A DNA stretch of 64,000 nt from Myxococcales bacterium (GTDB lineage: Bacteria; Myxococcota_A; Polyangia; Polyangiales; Houyiibacteriaceae): the NCBI GenBank assembly GCA_029863605.1, contig JAOTVB010000017.1, positions 1-64,000 on the forward strand, given 5' to 3'. The translations under genes were made by a program, and so were the position numbers. The notes under the pieces are model-generated. The model worked only from the letters and a program-made list of their open reading frames with translations. It was not told where the DNA came from and searched no databases. Each line of letters starts with the position of its first letter. The first letter of the stretch is position 1. This document shows positions 43,367 to 51,929 of this stretch, piece by piece.

Positions 43367-44535
43367 CGGCGGTTCAGACAGGGCTCGACCGTATTGCGAG
43401 CGATGACTCGGATGCGGTTCGTTTGATCCGAGGGCGCAAGGTGGGCCTCCTTGGGCATGCTGCGAGTGTTGACTCCGAGCTTCGAGCCGCAAGCGCTGTT
43501 TTGGCTGCTGCGGGCGCGCAGGTCTCGGCGCTCTTTGGCCCCGAGCACGGTTTCGCAGGCGCGGCGCAAGACATGGTTGGCGTCGGGAGCACCGTCGCCC
43601 AGCTTCCAATCTACTCGCTCTACGGAGACGCCCCCGAGGATCTCAGCCCGAGGCCCGAGTGGCTCGACGGCCTCGACGTCATCGTCATCGATCTTCAAGA
43701 CATTGGCTCTCGCCATTACACCTACGTTTGGACCGCCGCTTTGATGCTCAAAGCTGCGGCGTCCGCTGGGCTCGAGGTGGTGGTGCTCGACCGGCCAAAC
43801 CCGCTCGGAGGCGTTCGAGTTGAAGGTGCACCTCAGCGCGATGGCTATCTTTCCTTTGTCGGCCTCTATCCCATCGCAGTCCGCCACGGCCTGACGATCG
43901 CCGAGCTACTGTCGTGGGTTGTGAACCGCGAGAACATGCCGCGCGATGCCCTACGAGTCGTCCCGATGCGCGGCTGGCAACGGTCGATGACGTGGAGCCA
44001 AACCGGTCTTCCTTGGGTCATGCCATCTCCCAACATGCCGACATGCGACACTGTCGTCGTCTATCCGGGAGGCTGTCTCGTCGAAGGAACGAAGCTGTCC
44101 GAAGGCCGAGGGACCACCCGCCCGTTCGAGATCTGGGGCGGGCCGAACTTGGACATGGCTAGCCTGCTGGCGCTAGACCTGCACGGCGCGACCCTTCGCC
44201 CGATCGAGTTTACCCCGACTTTTCAGAAGCACGCCGGACAGTCGTGCCGCGGTGTGCAGGTGCATGTGACCGACGCTTGGGTATTTCGTCCGTACGAAGC
44301 GTATCAGCGCATGTTGGCGGCAGTGCTCCGGTCCGAGCCGATCGAGGCAAGATGGCGGACGGAGACCTACGAGTTCGTTTCGGATCGACCGACGATCGAT
44401 CTTCTCACAGGCGGGCCGGAGTTCCGTACGGCGGTTGATGAGGGTGCTCCGCTCGACGATGGGCTCGGGTCCGAAGCTCGCGGCGCTGCGCAATTCGATG
44501 ATGAGCGACGCGCATCGTGGCTCTACGAGAAGTGA
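43363..44535 (+). CDS. namZ: NamZ-type exo-N-acetylmuramidase (DUF1343)
   Basis: A 390-residue DUF1343 protein. The family founder NamZ removes terminal N-acetylmuramic acid from muropeptides or cell-wall chains. Motifs: ALFGPEHGFAGAAQD, IYSLYGDAPE, VIVIDLQDIGSRHYTYVW, VVVLDRPNPLGGVRVEG, LPWVMPSPNMPTCD and EGTKLSEGRGTTRPFEIWG. NamZ is often secreted, but no signal peptide is visible here, so a cytoplasmic recycling role is possible. The start overlaps pyrB by 4 bp, and the end overlaps convergent thiL by 13 bp. Confidence 0.87.
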   Translation: MTAVQTGLDRIASDDSDAVRLIRGRKVGLLGHAASVDSELRAASAVLAAAGAQVSALFGPEHGFAGAAQDMVGVGSTVAQLPIYSLYGDAPEDLSPRPEWLDGLDVIVIDLQDIGSRHYTYVWTAALMLKAAASAGLEVVVLDRPNPLGGVRVEGAPQRDGYLSFVGLYPIAVRHGLTIAELLSWVVNRENMPRDALRVVPMRGWQRSMTWSQTGLPWVMPSPNMPTCDTVVVYPGGCLVEGTKLSEGRGTTRPFEIWGGPNLDMASLLALDLHGATLRPIEFTPTFQKHAGQSCRGVQVHVTDAWVFRPYEAYQRMLAAVLRSEPIEARWRTETYEFVSDRPTIDLLTGGPEFRTAVDEGAPLDDGLGSEARGAAQFDDERRASWLYEK

Positions 44536-45473
44536 CGGTAGCCGGGCCGGTCGAATTGAATGGGTCGACCTTCGTCATCGAGGACTTGCACTTCGCGCGC
44601 TCTGACGATCTCGCCGATCGAAGTAGCTGGGATCCCGGCGGCATCGGCGGGTGCCGTGAACAAGAGCTCGTAGTCCTCCCCCCCGGTCAGCGCCAGCTCG
44701 ACTGGATCGAGGTCGAGGGTCTTGCAGAGCTTCAGGTAACCCGGCGCCTTAGGAAGATCCTTTGCGTAGATCACCGCGCCAACGCCGGAAGCTGCGCAGA
44801 CGTGCTGTAAGTCCTGCAGGCAACCATCCGAGATGTCGATGGTGGACGTAGCGCAGCGAGCCAGTTCCTGCACGATGCGGCCGTGGACCGGCGGGCGACG
44901 CCACCGCGCGACGAAGCTCTCCGCATTCTCGAGGTCGGACGCTCCTGCTTGCAGGAGCGCCAGTCCGAGTGCCGCTCCGCCGAGCTCGCCCGTGACGTAG
45001 ATCCGGTCGCCTGGCCGCGCGCCACTTCGCATGATCGGTTTCGCTTCTGGCAGCCCAAAGACGGTAGTCGTGATCGAAAGCGAATGGCCGTGACTGAGGT
45101 TCCCCCCGATGATCCGGGCGCCCGTGAGCTCCGAGGCCTCCGCGATGCCCTCGATGAGCTCACGATAATCCGCGTCGGCGAAACCGTTCGGCAGGGTCAG
45201 AGCGATCACCGCCCCGCTCGGGGTCGATGCCATTGCCCATACATCGCTCGCCGCGGCGATCACGGCACGCCGACCGAGCTCGCGACAGGAGATCAGGTCA
45301 CGACGAAAGTGAACGCCTTCGACTTGGGCATCGACGGTCACGATGGTCGGGCGACCACCGAAATCGATGACCGCCGCGTCATCGCCGATCCCGACGATCA
45401 CCTCGGAAAAGGAGACTGTTCCCTTTTCGAAGCGCTTTTTGAGCCAGTCGATCTTGGCGAACTCGTCATGCAT
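44523..45473 (-). CDS. thiL: Thiamine-monophosphate kinase
   Basis: Phosphorylates thiamine phosphate to thiamine diphosphate, the last step of the pathway. The 316-residue protein has VIVGIGDDAAVIDFGG, VTVDAQVEGVHFRRD, RAVIAAASDVWAMAS, IIGGNLSHGHSLSITTTV, STIDISDGCLQDLQHV and LALTGGEDYELLFT, the PurM/ThiL superfamily pattern. It overlaps the histidine kinase stop by 8 bp and ends the mglA-kinase-thiL operon. The other thi genes are 32 kb away. Confidence 0.94.
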   Translation of the reverse strand: MHDEFAKIDWLKKRFEKGTVSFSEVIVGIGDDAAVIDFGGRPTIVTVDAQVEGVHFRRDLISCRELGRRAVIAAASDVWAMASTPSGAVIALTLPNGFADADYRELIEGIAEASELTGARIIGGNLSHGHSLSITTTVFGLPEAKPIMRSGARPGDRIYVTGELGGAALGLALLQAGASDLENAESFVARWRRPPVHGRIVQELARCATSTIDISDGCLQDLQHVCAASGVGAVIYAKDLPKAPGYLKLCKTLDLDPVELALTGGEDYELLFTAPADAAGIPATSIGEIVRAREVQVLDDEGRPIQFDRPGYRHFS

Positions 45474-46872
45474 CGTCGTCGGCAGCTGGAAGCTTGATGA
45501 CGAATACTGTGCCCGCGTCCACCTCGCTGGTCACTTCGATTTTTCCGTCGTGCCCATCGACCAGTTGCTTCACGATGGAGAGTCCAAGGCCGGCGCCTCC
45601 ATGCTCTCGCGTCGTGCCGCCATCGATCTGATAGAAAGCGTCGAAAATTCGAGCAAGTTTGTCTTCTGGGATGCCACGACCCGTGTCGCGCACCGTCAGC
45701 ACGACCGCAGGCTGGGTGCTCCGGAATAACGCGGCCCCAAGTCCGTCGGCAATACCCGAATCGAGTGATCCAGGCTCGGCCGAAAGCTCTACCTCGCCTC
45801 CCTCTGGTGTGAACTTCACCGCGTTCTCCGCTAGGTTCACGATGATCTGCCGAAGGCGCACCGGGTCTCCGTGAACTCTTGGTGTGTCTTCATCGACGTT
45901 GATCTCGAGACGGATGTTGCCGCGATTTGCGGCAGGTACGACCGTCGATCCCACGTCTGACAGCAGGGCCCTCGCGTCGACCGCCTTTTTGTTCAGCCTG
46001 AGCGAGTCCGCCTCCAGCTGACCGAGGTCGAGCAGGCTGCTGATCAAACCCAATAACTGGTCAGCCTTGGCGCGGATCGTTCGAAGAAACTCCGACTGAC
46101 CGTCACTGAGCGTACCTGCTGCGCCACTTTCAAGCATCTCGGCGTAGCCAATGATCGACGTGAGAGGAGTGCGAAGCTCGTGACTGACCGTCGCCAGGAA
46201 GCTCGACTTGAGCTTGTCGAGCTCTTTGAGCTCGGCGAAGGACGCCTTGAGACGCTCGTTCTTTTCGGCGAGCTCTCGGTAATTTTCTCGCACGTTCGCG
46301 ACCTGCATCGTCGATGCGAGTTGAGCACGATGTCCGGAGAACACCAGAAGCTCGAGCATCCCTTGCATGTGCGCCACAAGCTTTTCCGCGACATCATCGC
46401 GAACTCGGGGCATCGCAGCGAAGTGTGCGAGGGCTGTCTTTGCGTCGATCGCCGAATCCACCGAGGACAGCGACGATGGAGCCTTTTTCGTGCCGGCTGG
46501 CACGTAGGGCCCCACGATGAACCGTCCGATCAAGCGACCCTGGTAGGAAAGAGGAGCCACGCGGTAGACGGCACCGGTGAAACACGGATGGACTATCGCC
46601 CGATCGGTCGGCTCTACGTCGCGGACCGCGCTGACGGTGTTTGCGCATGCTTTTTCCCCGCCGGCAAGCGTATTGAGGTACCGACAAAGCGGTCGCTCCT
46701 GATGCGCATCGGCCAGCAAGTCGCCTTCGTGCGAAACCACGCGCACTGGAAGCCCAAACAAGGCGAAAAAAGACTTGCACACCATGGTAACGGCGTCCCT
46801 GCTCAGCACGTCCTCAAGGCGCACGACGTCTCCCATGAGAAGGTCTGCGGCGCTGGTGTCGTCGTGCATCAT
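45466..46872 (-). CDS. Sensor histidine kinase with N-terminal PocR domain
   Basis: A 468-residue cytoplasmic kinase without membrane segments. Residues ~10-190 form a PocR sensory domain (VCKSFFALFGLPVRVVSHEG, LCRYLNTLAGGEKAC, HPCFTGAVYRVAPL, GRFIVGPYVP), which in other proteins binds small ligands. A coiled coil (LAEKNERLKASFAELKEL) follows, then HisKA with the phospho-acceptor His in ATVSHELRTPLTSIIGY. HATPase_c has NLAENAVKFTPEGG, DTGRGIPEDKLARIF and GAGLGLSIVKQL. No response regulator is nearby. ATG 46872 overlaps the mglA stop, so the kinase is coupled to the GTPase. Confidence 0.9.
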   Translation of the reverse strand: MMHDDTSAADLLMGDVVRLEDVLSRDAVTMVCKSFFALFGLPVRVVSHEGDLLADAHQERPLCRYLNTLAGGEKACANTVSAVRDVEPTDRAIVHPCFTGAVYRVAPLSYQGRLIGRFIVGPYVPAGTKKAPSSLSSVDSAIDAKTALAHFAAMPRVRDDVAEKLVAHMQGMLELLVFSGHRAQLASTMQVANVRENYRELAEKNERLKASFAELKELDKLKSSFLATVSHELRTPLTSIIGYAEMLESGAAGTLSDGQSEFLRTIRAKADQLLGLISSLLDLGQLEADSLRLNKKAVDARALLSDVGSTVVPAANRGNIRLEINVDEDTPRVHGDPVRLRQIIVNLAENAVKFTPEGGEVELSAEPGSLDSGIADGLGAALFRSTQPAVVLTVRDTGRGIPEDKLARIFDAFYQIDGGTTREHGGAGLGLSIVKQLVDGHDGKIEVTSEVDAGTVFVIKLPAADDDA

Positions 46873-47543
46873 CGCCCGCGTTGCCTCGGATCGTGCTTGA
46901 GCGTGGACTCTAGCTCGGTCAAGAGGCGAGTCGGGTTTATTCCGAACTTCTCTTCGAGCCCGTGCTCCGTCTCGAGGTTGTTCCACGTCTCCCGAATCAG
47001 CCCCAACAACGTTTGAACGACCCCGTAGCCTCGAGTGGCTACCGCTTTGTAGATCGTGGCCCGGCTTTGCGCGGCTATGGCTTCCAGCTCTTCGTCCGTT
47101 CGAATCCCTTCGAGGTCTCGTTTGTTGAACTGAATGATGATCGGAATCCGTTCTGGATCGATCCCGATCTCGGCGAGGTTCTCTTTGAGGTTGGCGAACG
47201 ACTCCCTGTTCGCGTCGTCCTCGCTCCGTTGAGAGTCGGCCACGAACGCGACCCCATCAGCTGCTTGAAGAACGAGCCGGCGCGTCGTGTTGTGCATGAC
47301 CTGCCCCGGAACGGTGAAGAGCTTCAAGCGCACCTTGAGCCCACTTTCCGAGCTTACGGTGATGGGCAGCATGTCGAAGAAGAGTGTTCGATCGTTTTGG
47401 GTTTCGAGAGTCATGAGCTCTCCACGCGTATTCGAGGCAGCGAGCCAGTGGATCGCGCGTAGATTCGTTGTTTTGCCACTGAGCGCGGGCCCGTAGTACA
47501 CGAGCTTCACAGTCAGCTCTTTCGCCCCGAAATCTACCTGCAT
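46869..47543 (-). CDS. mglA: MglA-type small Ras-like GTPase
   Basis: A 224-residue bacterial Ras-like GTPase. The P-loop is GPALSGKT (residues 18-25), the form found in MglA, followed by LMTLETQNDRTLFFDMLPI, the G3 region LFTVPGQVMHNTTRR, and the specificity motif IIIQFNKRDLEGI. MglA sets cell polarity and drives motility in myxobacteria, with MglB as its activator. No MglB (roadblock) gene is adjacent. The C-terminus carries about 30 extra residues. It lies 31 bp after a small membrane protein gene and overlaps the kinase gene. The symbol is given by similarity only. Confidence 0.85.
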   Translation of the reverse strand: MQVDFGAKELTVKLVYYGPALSGKTTNLRAIHWLAASNTRGELMTLETQNDRTLFFDMLPITVSSESGLKVRLKLFTVPGQVMHNTTRRLVLQAADGVAFVADSQRSEDDANRESFANLKENLAEIGIDPERIPIIIQFNKRDLEGIRTDEELEAIAAQSRATIYKAVATRGYGVVQTLLGLIRETWNNLETEHGLEEKFGINPTRLLTELESTLKHDPRQRGR

Positions 47544-47574
47544 GCCGTGTCGAGCACGCGTTCTGACCGCGAGC

Positions 47575-47901
47575 CTATCCCCGCATCATCAGCCACGCGC
47601 CCACCCCCATTAGGCCCAACATGATAGCGAACGCGACCCACTGAAGCGTTCTTTTGTGCTCTACCGTGGCGGGCATGATCCGGGTGTCCTCCAGTTGCTG
47701 GGTGGCTAGCGCGATTAGCTTGTCGATTTGTTTGGAGGCCTCTTCTCTGCGCAAGGGGTCGCGTTCGCGAACCTCCCGGTAGTGTTTACCCGCCTCGGAC
47801 AGTCGATCGAGGGAGACGCAAACCGCGACGAATCGCCGGTGCGCTTCCGCGTTCCCCCACTCGGCTTCGACCCGCGCCCACGCTTCGTCGATCGGATCCA
47901 C
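47575..47901 (-). CDS. Small C-terminally anchored helical protein
   Basis: A 108-residue protein of unknown function. Residues 1-65 are charged and helical and resemble one or two TPR-like helices (DEAWARVEAEWGNAEAHRRF, LDRLSEAGKHYREV). One membrane segment follows at ~87-105 (WVAFAIMLGLMGVGAWLMM), with the N-terminus predicted inside. A -10 (TACCCT, 47916-47911) lies 9 nt before the GTG. It precedes mglA by 31 bp and is probably in its operon, so it may tether or organise a partner at the membrane; that is inference. Confidence 0.65.
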   Translation of the reverse strand: MDPIDEAWARVEAEWGNAEAHRRFVAVCVSLDRLSEAGKHYREVRERDPLRREEASKQIDKLIALATQQLEDTRIMPATVEHKRTLQWVAFAIMLGLMGVGAWLMMRG

Positions 47902-48123
47902 CGACTACCAAGGGTAGCATGCGCCGCTACAGACAAAAATGGCCTAAAATGAGCCCACAGATGCCAATTATGCCCATACCCCGCGGCTGTGGAAGCGGGG
48001 CGGACCGCCTGAGCGTTGATCAAAATGAGAGATCGGATTCCCACCCTTGATCCCGCGACCCATACCCCCCTACATCACTGGGAAAAACGTATTGGATTCC
48101 ATCACTTGGACAACAGAAAGAAG

Positions 48124-48152
48124 TTGACATGGGTGGCGCTCGCCCCTTAGCT
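48124..48152 (+). promoter_or_regulatory. mraZ / dcw cluster promoter
   Basis: The 329-bp gap 47902-48230 holds no gene. TTGACA (48124-48129), 17 bp, TTAGCT (48147-48152) form the best consensus -35 in the window, 78 bp before the mraZ start and just upstream of the MraZ boxes. The left part of the gap also has an imperfect hairpin (CCCCGC/GCGGGG around 47978-47999) of unknown role. Confidence 0.6.
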
Positions 48153-48162
48153 TCCGGCCTTA

Positions 48163-48187
48163 GTGGGAATCAGTGGGATCAAGTGCC
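48163..48187 (+). promoter_or_regulatory. MraZ operator (direct repeats)
   Basis: GTGGG at 48163-48167 and 48173-48177, with a weaker GTGCC at 48183-48187, spaced 10 bp. This is the TGGGN repeat pattern bound by MraZ on its own promoter, placed just after the -10. Confidence 0.6.
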
Positions 48188-48230
48188 AATACACCCCCAA
48201 CTGGCCCCCAACTAGGGACGCGAGGAGAAG

Positions 48231-48683
48231 TTGTTCCGAGGACGCTACGAGCACAGCATCGATGCCAAAGGCCGCACGTCAGTACCCTCGCGCTTCCGCG
48301 AGGTGATGACCGCTCAAGGCGACTCGAAGCTGGTGTTGACCACCGGCTTGGATGCCTGCCTCGTCGCCTATCCCATGGCCGAGTGGATCGCCTTCGAGGA
48401 CCGCTTGTCGCTCCTCCCACAGTTCGACGCCGACGTCGTGACCTTGAAGCGCATCTACGTGTCTGGGGCGGTGGAGTGCGATGTCGACAAGGTAGGGCGG
48501 TTGCTGATCCCGGCTGCACTGCGAAAGCACGCTCGGCTGAAACGAGATGCCCTTTGGGCAGGCATGGGGGCGTACCTCGAGCTTTGGTCGAAAGAGACCT
48601 TCGAAGGCCTTCGCAAAGCCGCTCTTGCCGACGATGACCGTCGTTTGGCGATCTCAAAGCGGCTGGCGGAGCTCGGGCTATGA
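48231..48683 (+). CDS. mraZ: Transcriptional regulator MraZ
   Basis: AbrB-like DNA-binding protein that represses the division cluster. The 150 residues show two MraZ repeats with the DXXXR pattern: FRGRYEHSIDAKGRTSVPSRF near the start and GAVECDVDKVGRLLIPAALR in the middle. It starts with TTG preceded by a strong Shine-Dalgarno GAGGAG. Position at the head of the cluster and the TGGG repeats upstream match the classical autoregulated arrangement. It overlaps rsmH. Confidence 0.95.
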   Translation: MFRGRYEHSIDAKGRTSVPSRFREVMTAQGDSKLVLTTGLDACLVAYPMAEWIAFEDRLSLLPQFDADVVTLKRIYVSGAVECDVDKVGRLLIPAALRKHARLKRDALWAGMGAYLELWSKETFEGLRKAALADDDRRLAISKRLAELGL

Positions 48684-49570
48684 TGGCCTTCGACCACACG
48701 CCGGTCTTGCTCCAAGAAGTGCTCGAGTATCTACGTCCTGTCTCGGGCGGCGTGTATGCGGACGTGACCCTCGGCGGCGGGGGCCATGCTCGGGCTATCC
48801 TGGAACGAAGCGCGCCTGACGGTCGGGTGGTGGGCACCGACCGGGATCCACAGGCTGTCGACGCCGCCCGCGTAGTCCTTCGTGAATATGGTGACCGGGT
48901 CACTCTGCGTAAGGCTCGCATGCGTGATCTTTCCGAGGTCTTGCGCTCGGTGGGGATCGCGCAGGTCGATGGAATCGTCGCCGACCTCGGGGTCAGCTCG
49001 GCACAGCTCGACCAGGGCGATCGGGGCTTCTCTCTGGCAAAGGATGGCCCAATCGACATGCGCATGGACCCGACGGAAGGAGAAACCGCTCTCGAGCTGA
49101 TCGCCAGAACGGATGCAGAAGAGCTTGCGAACGTCATCTATCGATACGGGGAAGAGGGGCGTTCACGTCGCATCGCGCGCTCACTACGGCATGCGTACGA
49201 AGAGGGCGAGCTCGAAACTACCGCCGACCTGCGCCGGGCCGTCCATCGCGCCATCGGCCCTCGTCGCAGCCGCATCGACCCCGCAACAAGAACGTTTCAG
49301 GCGCTTCGCATCGCGGTGAACGACGAGCTTTCCGAGCTCGAGTCGCTGCTCGAACAGTTGCCGAGTGTGCTTCGAGAAGGCGGGGTGGCGGCGGTAATCA
49401 GCTTTCACTCCCTCGAGGACCGAATGGTCAAGCATTCGTTCCGCGACAGCGCTCAGCTGACTCCACTCACCAAGCGTCCCGTCATGGCATCGGATGAAGA
49501 ACGGCAGGACAACCCAAGGTCCCGCAGCGCCAAGCTCCGGGCGGCGCGCAGGTTGGAGGTGGCCGCATGA
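48680..49570 (+). CDS. rsmH: 16S rRNA (cytosine-1402-N4) methyltransferase RsmH
   Basis: Methylates C1402 of 16S rRNA. The 296 residues carry DHTPVLLQEVLEYL, YADVTLGGGGHARAIL, VVGTDRDPQAV, GIVADLGVSSAQLDQGDRGF, MRMDPTEGETA and VISFHSLEDRMVKHSF, all diagnostic. ATG 48680 overlaps the mraZ stop (CTATGATG); ATG 48683 directly after is equally possible. The end overlaps ftsL by 4 bp. Confidence 0.96.
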   Translation: MMAFDHTPVLLQEVLEYLRPVSGGVYADVTLGGGGHARAILERSAPDGRVVGTDRDPQAVDAARVVLREYGDRVTLRKARMRDLSEVLRSVGIAQVDGIVADLGVSSAQLDQGDRGFSLAKDGPIDMRMDPTEGETALELIARTDAEELANVIYRYGEEGRSRRIARSLRHAYEEGELETTADLRRAVHRAIGPRRSRIDPATRTFQALRIAVNDELSELESLLEQLPSVLREGGVAAVISFHSLEDRMVKHSFRDSAQLTPLTKRPVMASDEERQDNPRSRSAKLRAARRLEVAA

Positions 49571-49872
49571 AGCAGCGCTTCTTGCCGTTGTGGTGCGTCG
49601 CGGTCTTGGCAACCGCGGCGGCATTCGTGGTGCATCTTGCGATTCGATTCGAGACCGTGCGACTCGGTTACGAGGTGAGTGACGAGCGTTCCCGACAGCG
49701 CGAGCTTTTTCAGGACCGCCGGCTCCTCTCGATCGAGGCTGCCACGCTTCGACAAAGCGGTCGGATCGAGACGATCGCGCGTGGGACGCTAGGCATGGAG
49801 GTCCCAAAACCGACACGCATTGTCACGATGAGCGAGGCGCGGCAGCCCGTGGCTTCGGGGAGAGTCCGGTGA
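49567..49872 (+). CDS. ftsL: Cell division protein FtsL
   Basis: A 101-residue bitopic protein. One N-terminal membrane helix (LPLWCVAVLATAAAFVVHLA) is followed by a short periplasmic coiled coil (SRQRELFQDRRLLSIEAATL) and the typical IETIARGTLGM near the end. FtsL is poorly conserved, so the call rests on size, topology and the place between rsmH and ftsI. It overlaps both neighbours by 4 bp. Confidence 0.85.
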   Translation: MKQRFLPLWCVAVLATAAAFVVHLAIRFETVRLGYEVSDERSRQRELFQDRRLLSIEAATLRQSGRIETIARGTLGMEVPKPTRIVTMSEARQPVASGRVR

Positions 49873-51929
49873 AAGCACGCTCCAATCGACGTCATCGATG
49901 GTTTCGCGCGCGGATCGCCATCCTCGGCTTCGGGCTCTTGTGTGTCGCCACGCTAGTGTTGGTGCGCGCGTTTCAACTCCAGGTCGTCGGGGGCGATCGA
50001 CTTCGTGAGATGGCCGAAGGACAGCACCTCCGAGAGCTCCGCGTATCTCCCCGGCGTGGCGCGATCTACGACCGACATGGAGCCGAGTTGGCCGTCAGCG
50101 TCGATGTGGACAGCGTCTATGCCAATCCGCGCCGCTTGCGGGCGATGGACCAAGACCCCGCAAGGACAGCCCGGAGACTGGCGGCGGTGCTCGACGTGGA
50201 CGCGAAACAGCTGGCAACCCGACTAGCGACCGATCGTTATTTCGTATGGATTGCGAGGCGCGTCACGCCCCACGAGGCGACCCGTATCGCGGAGCTCGAC
50301 ATTCCCGGCATCGGTCTCACGACCGAGGCCCGTCGCTACTATCCGAACCGCCATCTGACGGCGCATCTCTTGGGGTTCGCCGACATTGACGGCCGCGGTA
50401 TCGAGGGAGTCGAGCTGGCTTTCGAGAACGAGCTGCGTGGCTCCGACCGGAGGGTGGAGTCGATTCGTGATCGACGCGGTCAGGTCGTATTCTCAGACGA
50501 AATGATGGACGACCTGTCGAGCGAGGGGCAGAACGTCGTGCTCACGATCGACAAAGCGATCCAACACATTGCAGAGCGCGAGCTTGCCCTCGGTGTGCGG
50601 ACGTTCGAGGCACGCGGTGGAAGCGTCGTCGTCATGGACCCGTCGACAGGAGAGATTCTGGCGTTAGCAAACTATCCACCCTTCAATCCGAACGAACCTT
50701 CCAGACATCCCATCGCGCACAGGAGAAACCGCGCGGTGGTCGACCGGTTCGAGCCCGGATCGACCGTAAAGCCGTTCACGATGGCCGCTGCTCTTGCTGC
50801 CGGTGCAGTGCGACCGGATCAGTCGATCAACTGTGAAAACGGGGTGACACGAATCGGAGGCCGCCGGCTTCACGACGCCCACCCGTACGAGTGGCTCACG
50901 CCCACACAGATCCTCGCGTACTCGAGCAACATCGGCACTGCGAAGATTGCGCTCGAGTTGGGCAAGCGCGATCTCTACCGCTCGTTCCGAAGATTCGGCT
51001 TTGGGGAGTCGACTGGACTCGGTGTCCCTGGGGAGGCGGCTGGCATTCTTCGTCACTATCGTGGCTGGTACGAGATCGACGTGGCTGCGGTGTCCTTCGG
51101 CCAAGGGATGAGCGTCACCAACGTACAGCTCGCGACCGCGATGAGCGCGATCGCCAACGGCGGTCGGTTGATGCGACCGACCTTAGTTCGCCGCATCACC
51201 GATGCGCAGGGGGCGACTCTCGAAGAAACCAAGCCACAAGTTCGCCGTCAGGTCGTTCCTCGCCGCGTGGCAAAGCTGGTTGGAGAGATGCTCACGGCAG
51301 TCACCGAGCCGGGGGGCACGGCGATGGAAGCTGCGGTGGACGGCTATCTCGTGGCGGGTAAGACCGGCACGGCGCAGAAAGCCGATTACATTCACGGCGG
51401 GTACGCCAAAGACAAATGGCTCGCATCGTTCATCGGTTTCGCACCGGCGGACAAGCCGTCGGTGGCGATCTCCGTCGTGATCGACGAGCCGGTCATCGCA
51501 CATTACGGGGGCACCGTCGCGGGCCCGGTCTTTAGGCGGATCGCCGAGGTTACGCTCCGCCACATGGGAATTGCGCCGGACCGCGGACGCGCCGTCCTGG
51601 CCGAAATGAAGGGGAAGCCAGAGGTCGAACCGGCCGCCAAAGCAGTGCCCGCCGGTAAGATCGACGAGGGCCAAAGCTCCGTTCCCGACGTTCGGCGCCT
51701 GCCGCTTCGACGCGCTGTCGTCACGCTCCACGCAGAGTCGCTGGTTCCCGAAGTCAGTGGCTCGGGTCTCGTCGCTCGACAGGACCCGCCGCCCGGCACC
51801 GTGGTGTCCCATGGATCCACCGTGCGGCTGCAGCTCGATCGACTTAGGCTCGACCAGAACGCGGCCGTCCCCCCAAAGGGCAGCACTTCTCTGGCTGCCG
51901 CGGTGCCCCGGAGGCCGCATGAGCCATGA
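49869..51929 (+). CDS. ftsI: Division-specific class B penicillin-binding protein with PASTA domain
   Basis: Septal transpeptidase (PBP3/FtsI). The 686 residues start with a basic tail and a membrane helix (residues ~14-34), then the class B dimerisation domain (SPRRGAIYDRHGAELAVS). The transpeptidase domain has the SxxK nucleophile Ser298 (FEPGSTVKPF), AYSSNIGTAKIA (SxN) and KTGT at Lys498. The C-terminal ~90 residues hold a PASTA-like domain (VPDVRRLPLRRAVVTL, VARQDPPPGTVVSHGSTV), common in Gram-positive PBP2x/SpoVD but unusual in proteobacterial FtsI. It overlaps murE by 11 bp. Confidence 0.94.
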   Translation: MKARSNRRHRWFRARIAILGFGLLCVATLVLVRAFQLQVVGGDRLREMAEGQHLRELRVSPRRGAIYDRHGAELAVSVDVDSVYANPRRLRAMDQDPARTARRLAAVLDVDAKQLATRLATDRYFVWIARRVTPHEATRIAELDIPGIGLTTEARRYYPNRHLTAHLLGFADIDGRGIEGVELAFENELRGSDRRVESIRDRRGQVVFSDEMMDDLSSEGQNVVLTIDKAIQHIAERELALGVRTFEARGGSVVVMDPSTGEILALANYPPFNPNEPSRHPIAHRRNRAVVDRFEPGSTVKPFTMAAALAAGAVRPDQSINCENGVTRIGGRRLHDAHPYEWLTPTQILAYSSNIGTAKIALELGKRDLYRSFRRFGFGESTGLGVPGEAAGILRHYRGWYEIDVAAVSFGQGMSVTNVQLATAMSAIANGGRLMRPTLVRRITDAQGATLEETKPQVRRQVVPRRVAKLVGEMLTAVTEPGGTAMEAAVDGYLVAGKTGTAQKADYIHGGYAKDKWLASFIGFAPADKPSVAISVVIDEPVIAHYGGTVAGPVFRRIAEVTLRHMGIAPDRGRAVLAEMKGKPEVEPAAKAVPAGKIDEGQSSVPDVRRLPLRRAVVTLHAESLVPEVSGSGLVARQDPPPGTVVSHGSTVRLQLDRLRLDQNAAVPPKGSTSLAAAVPRRPHEP

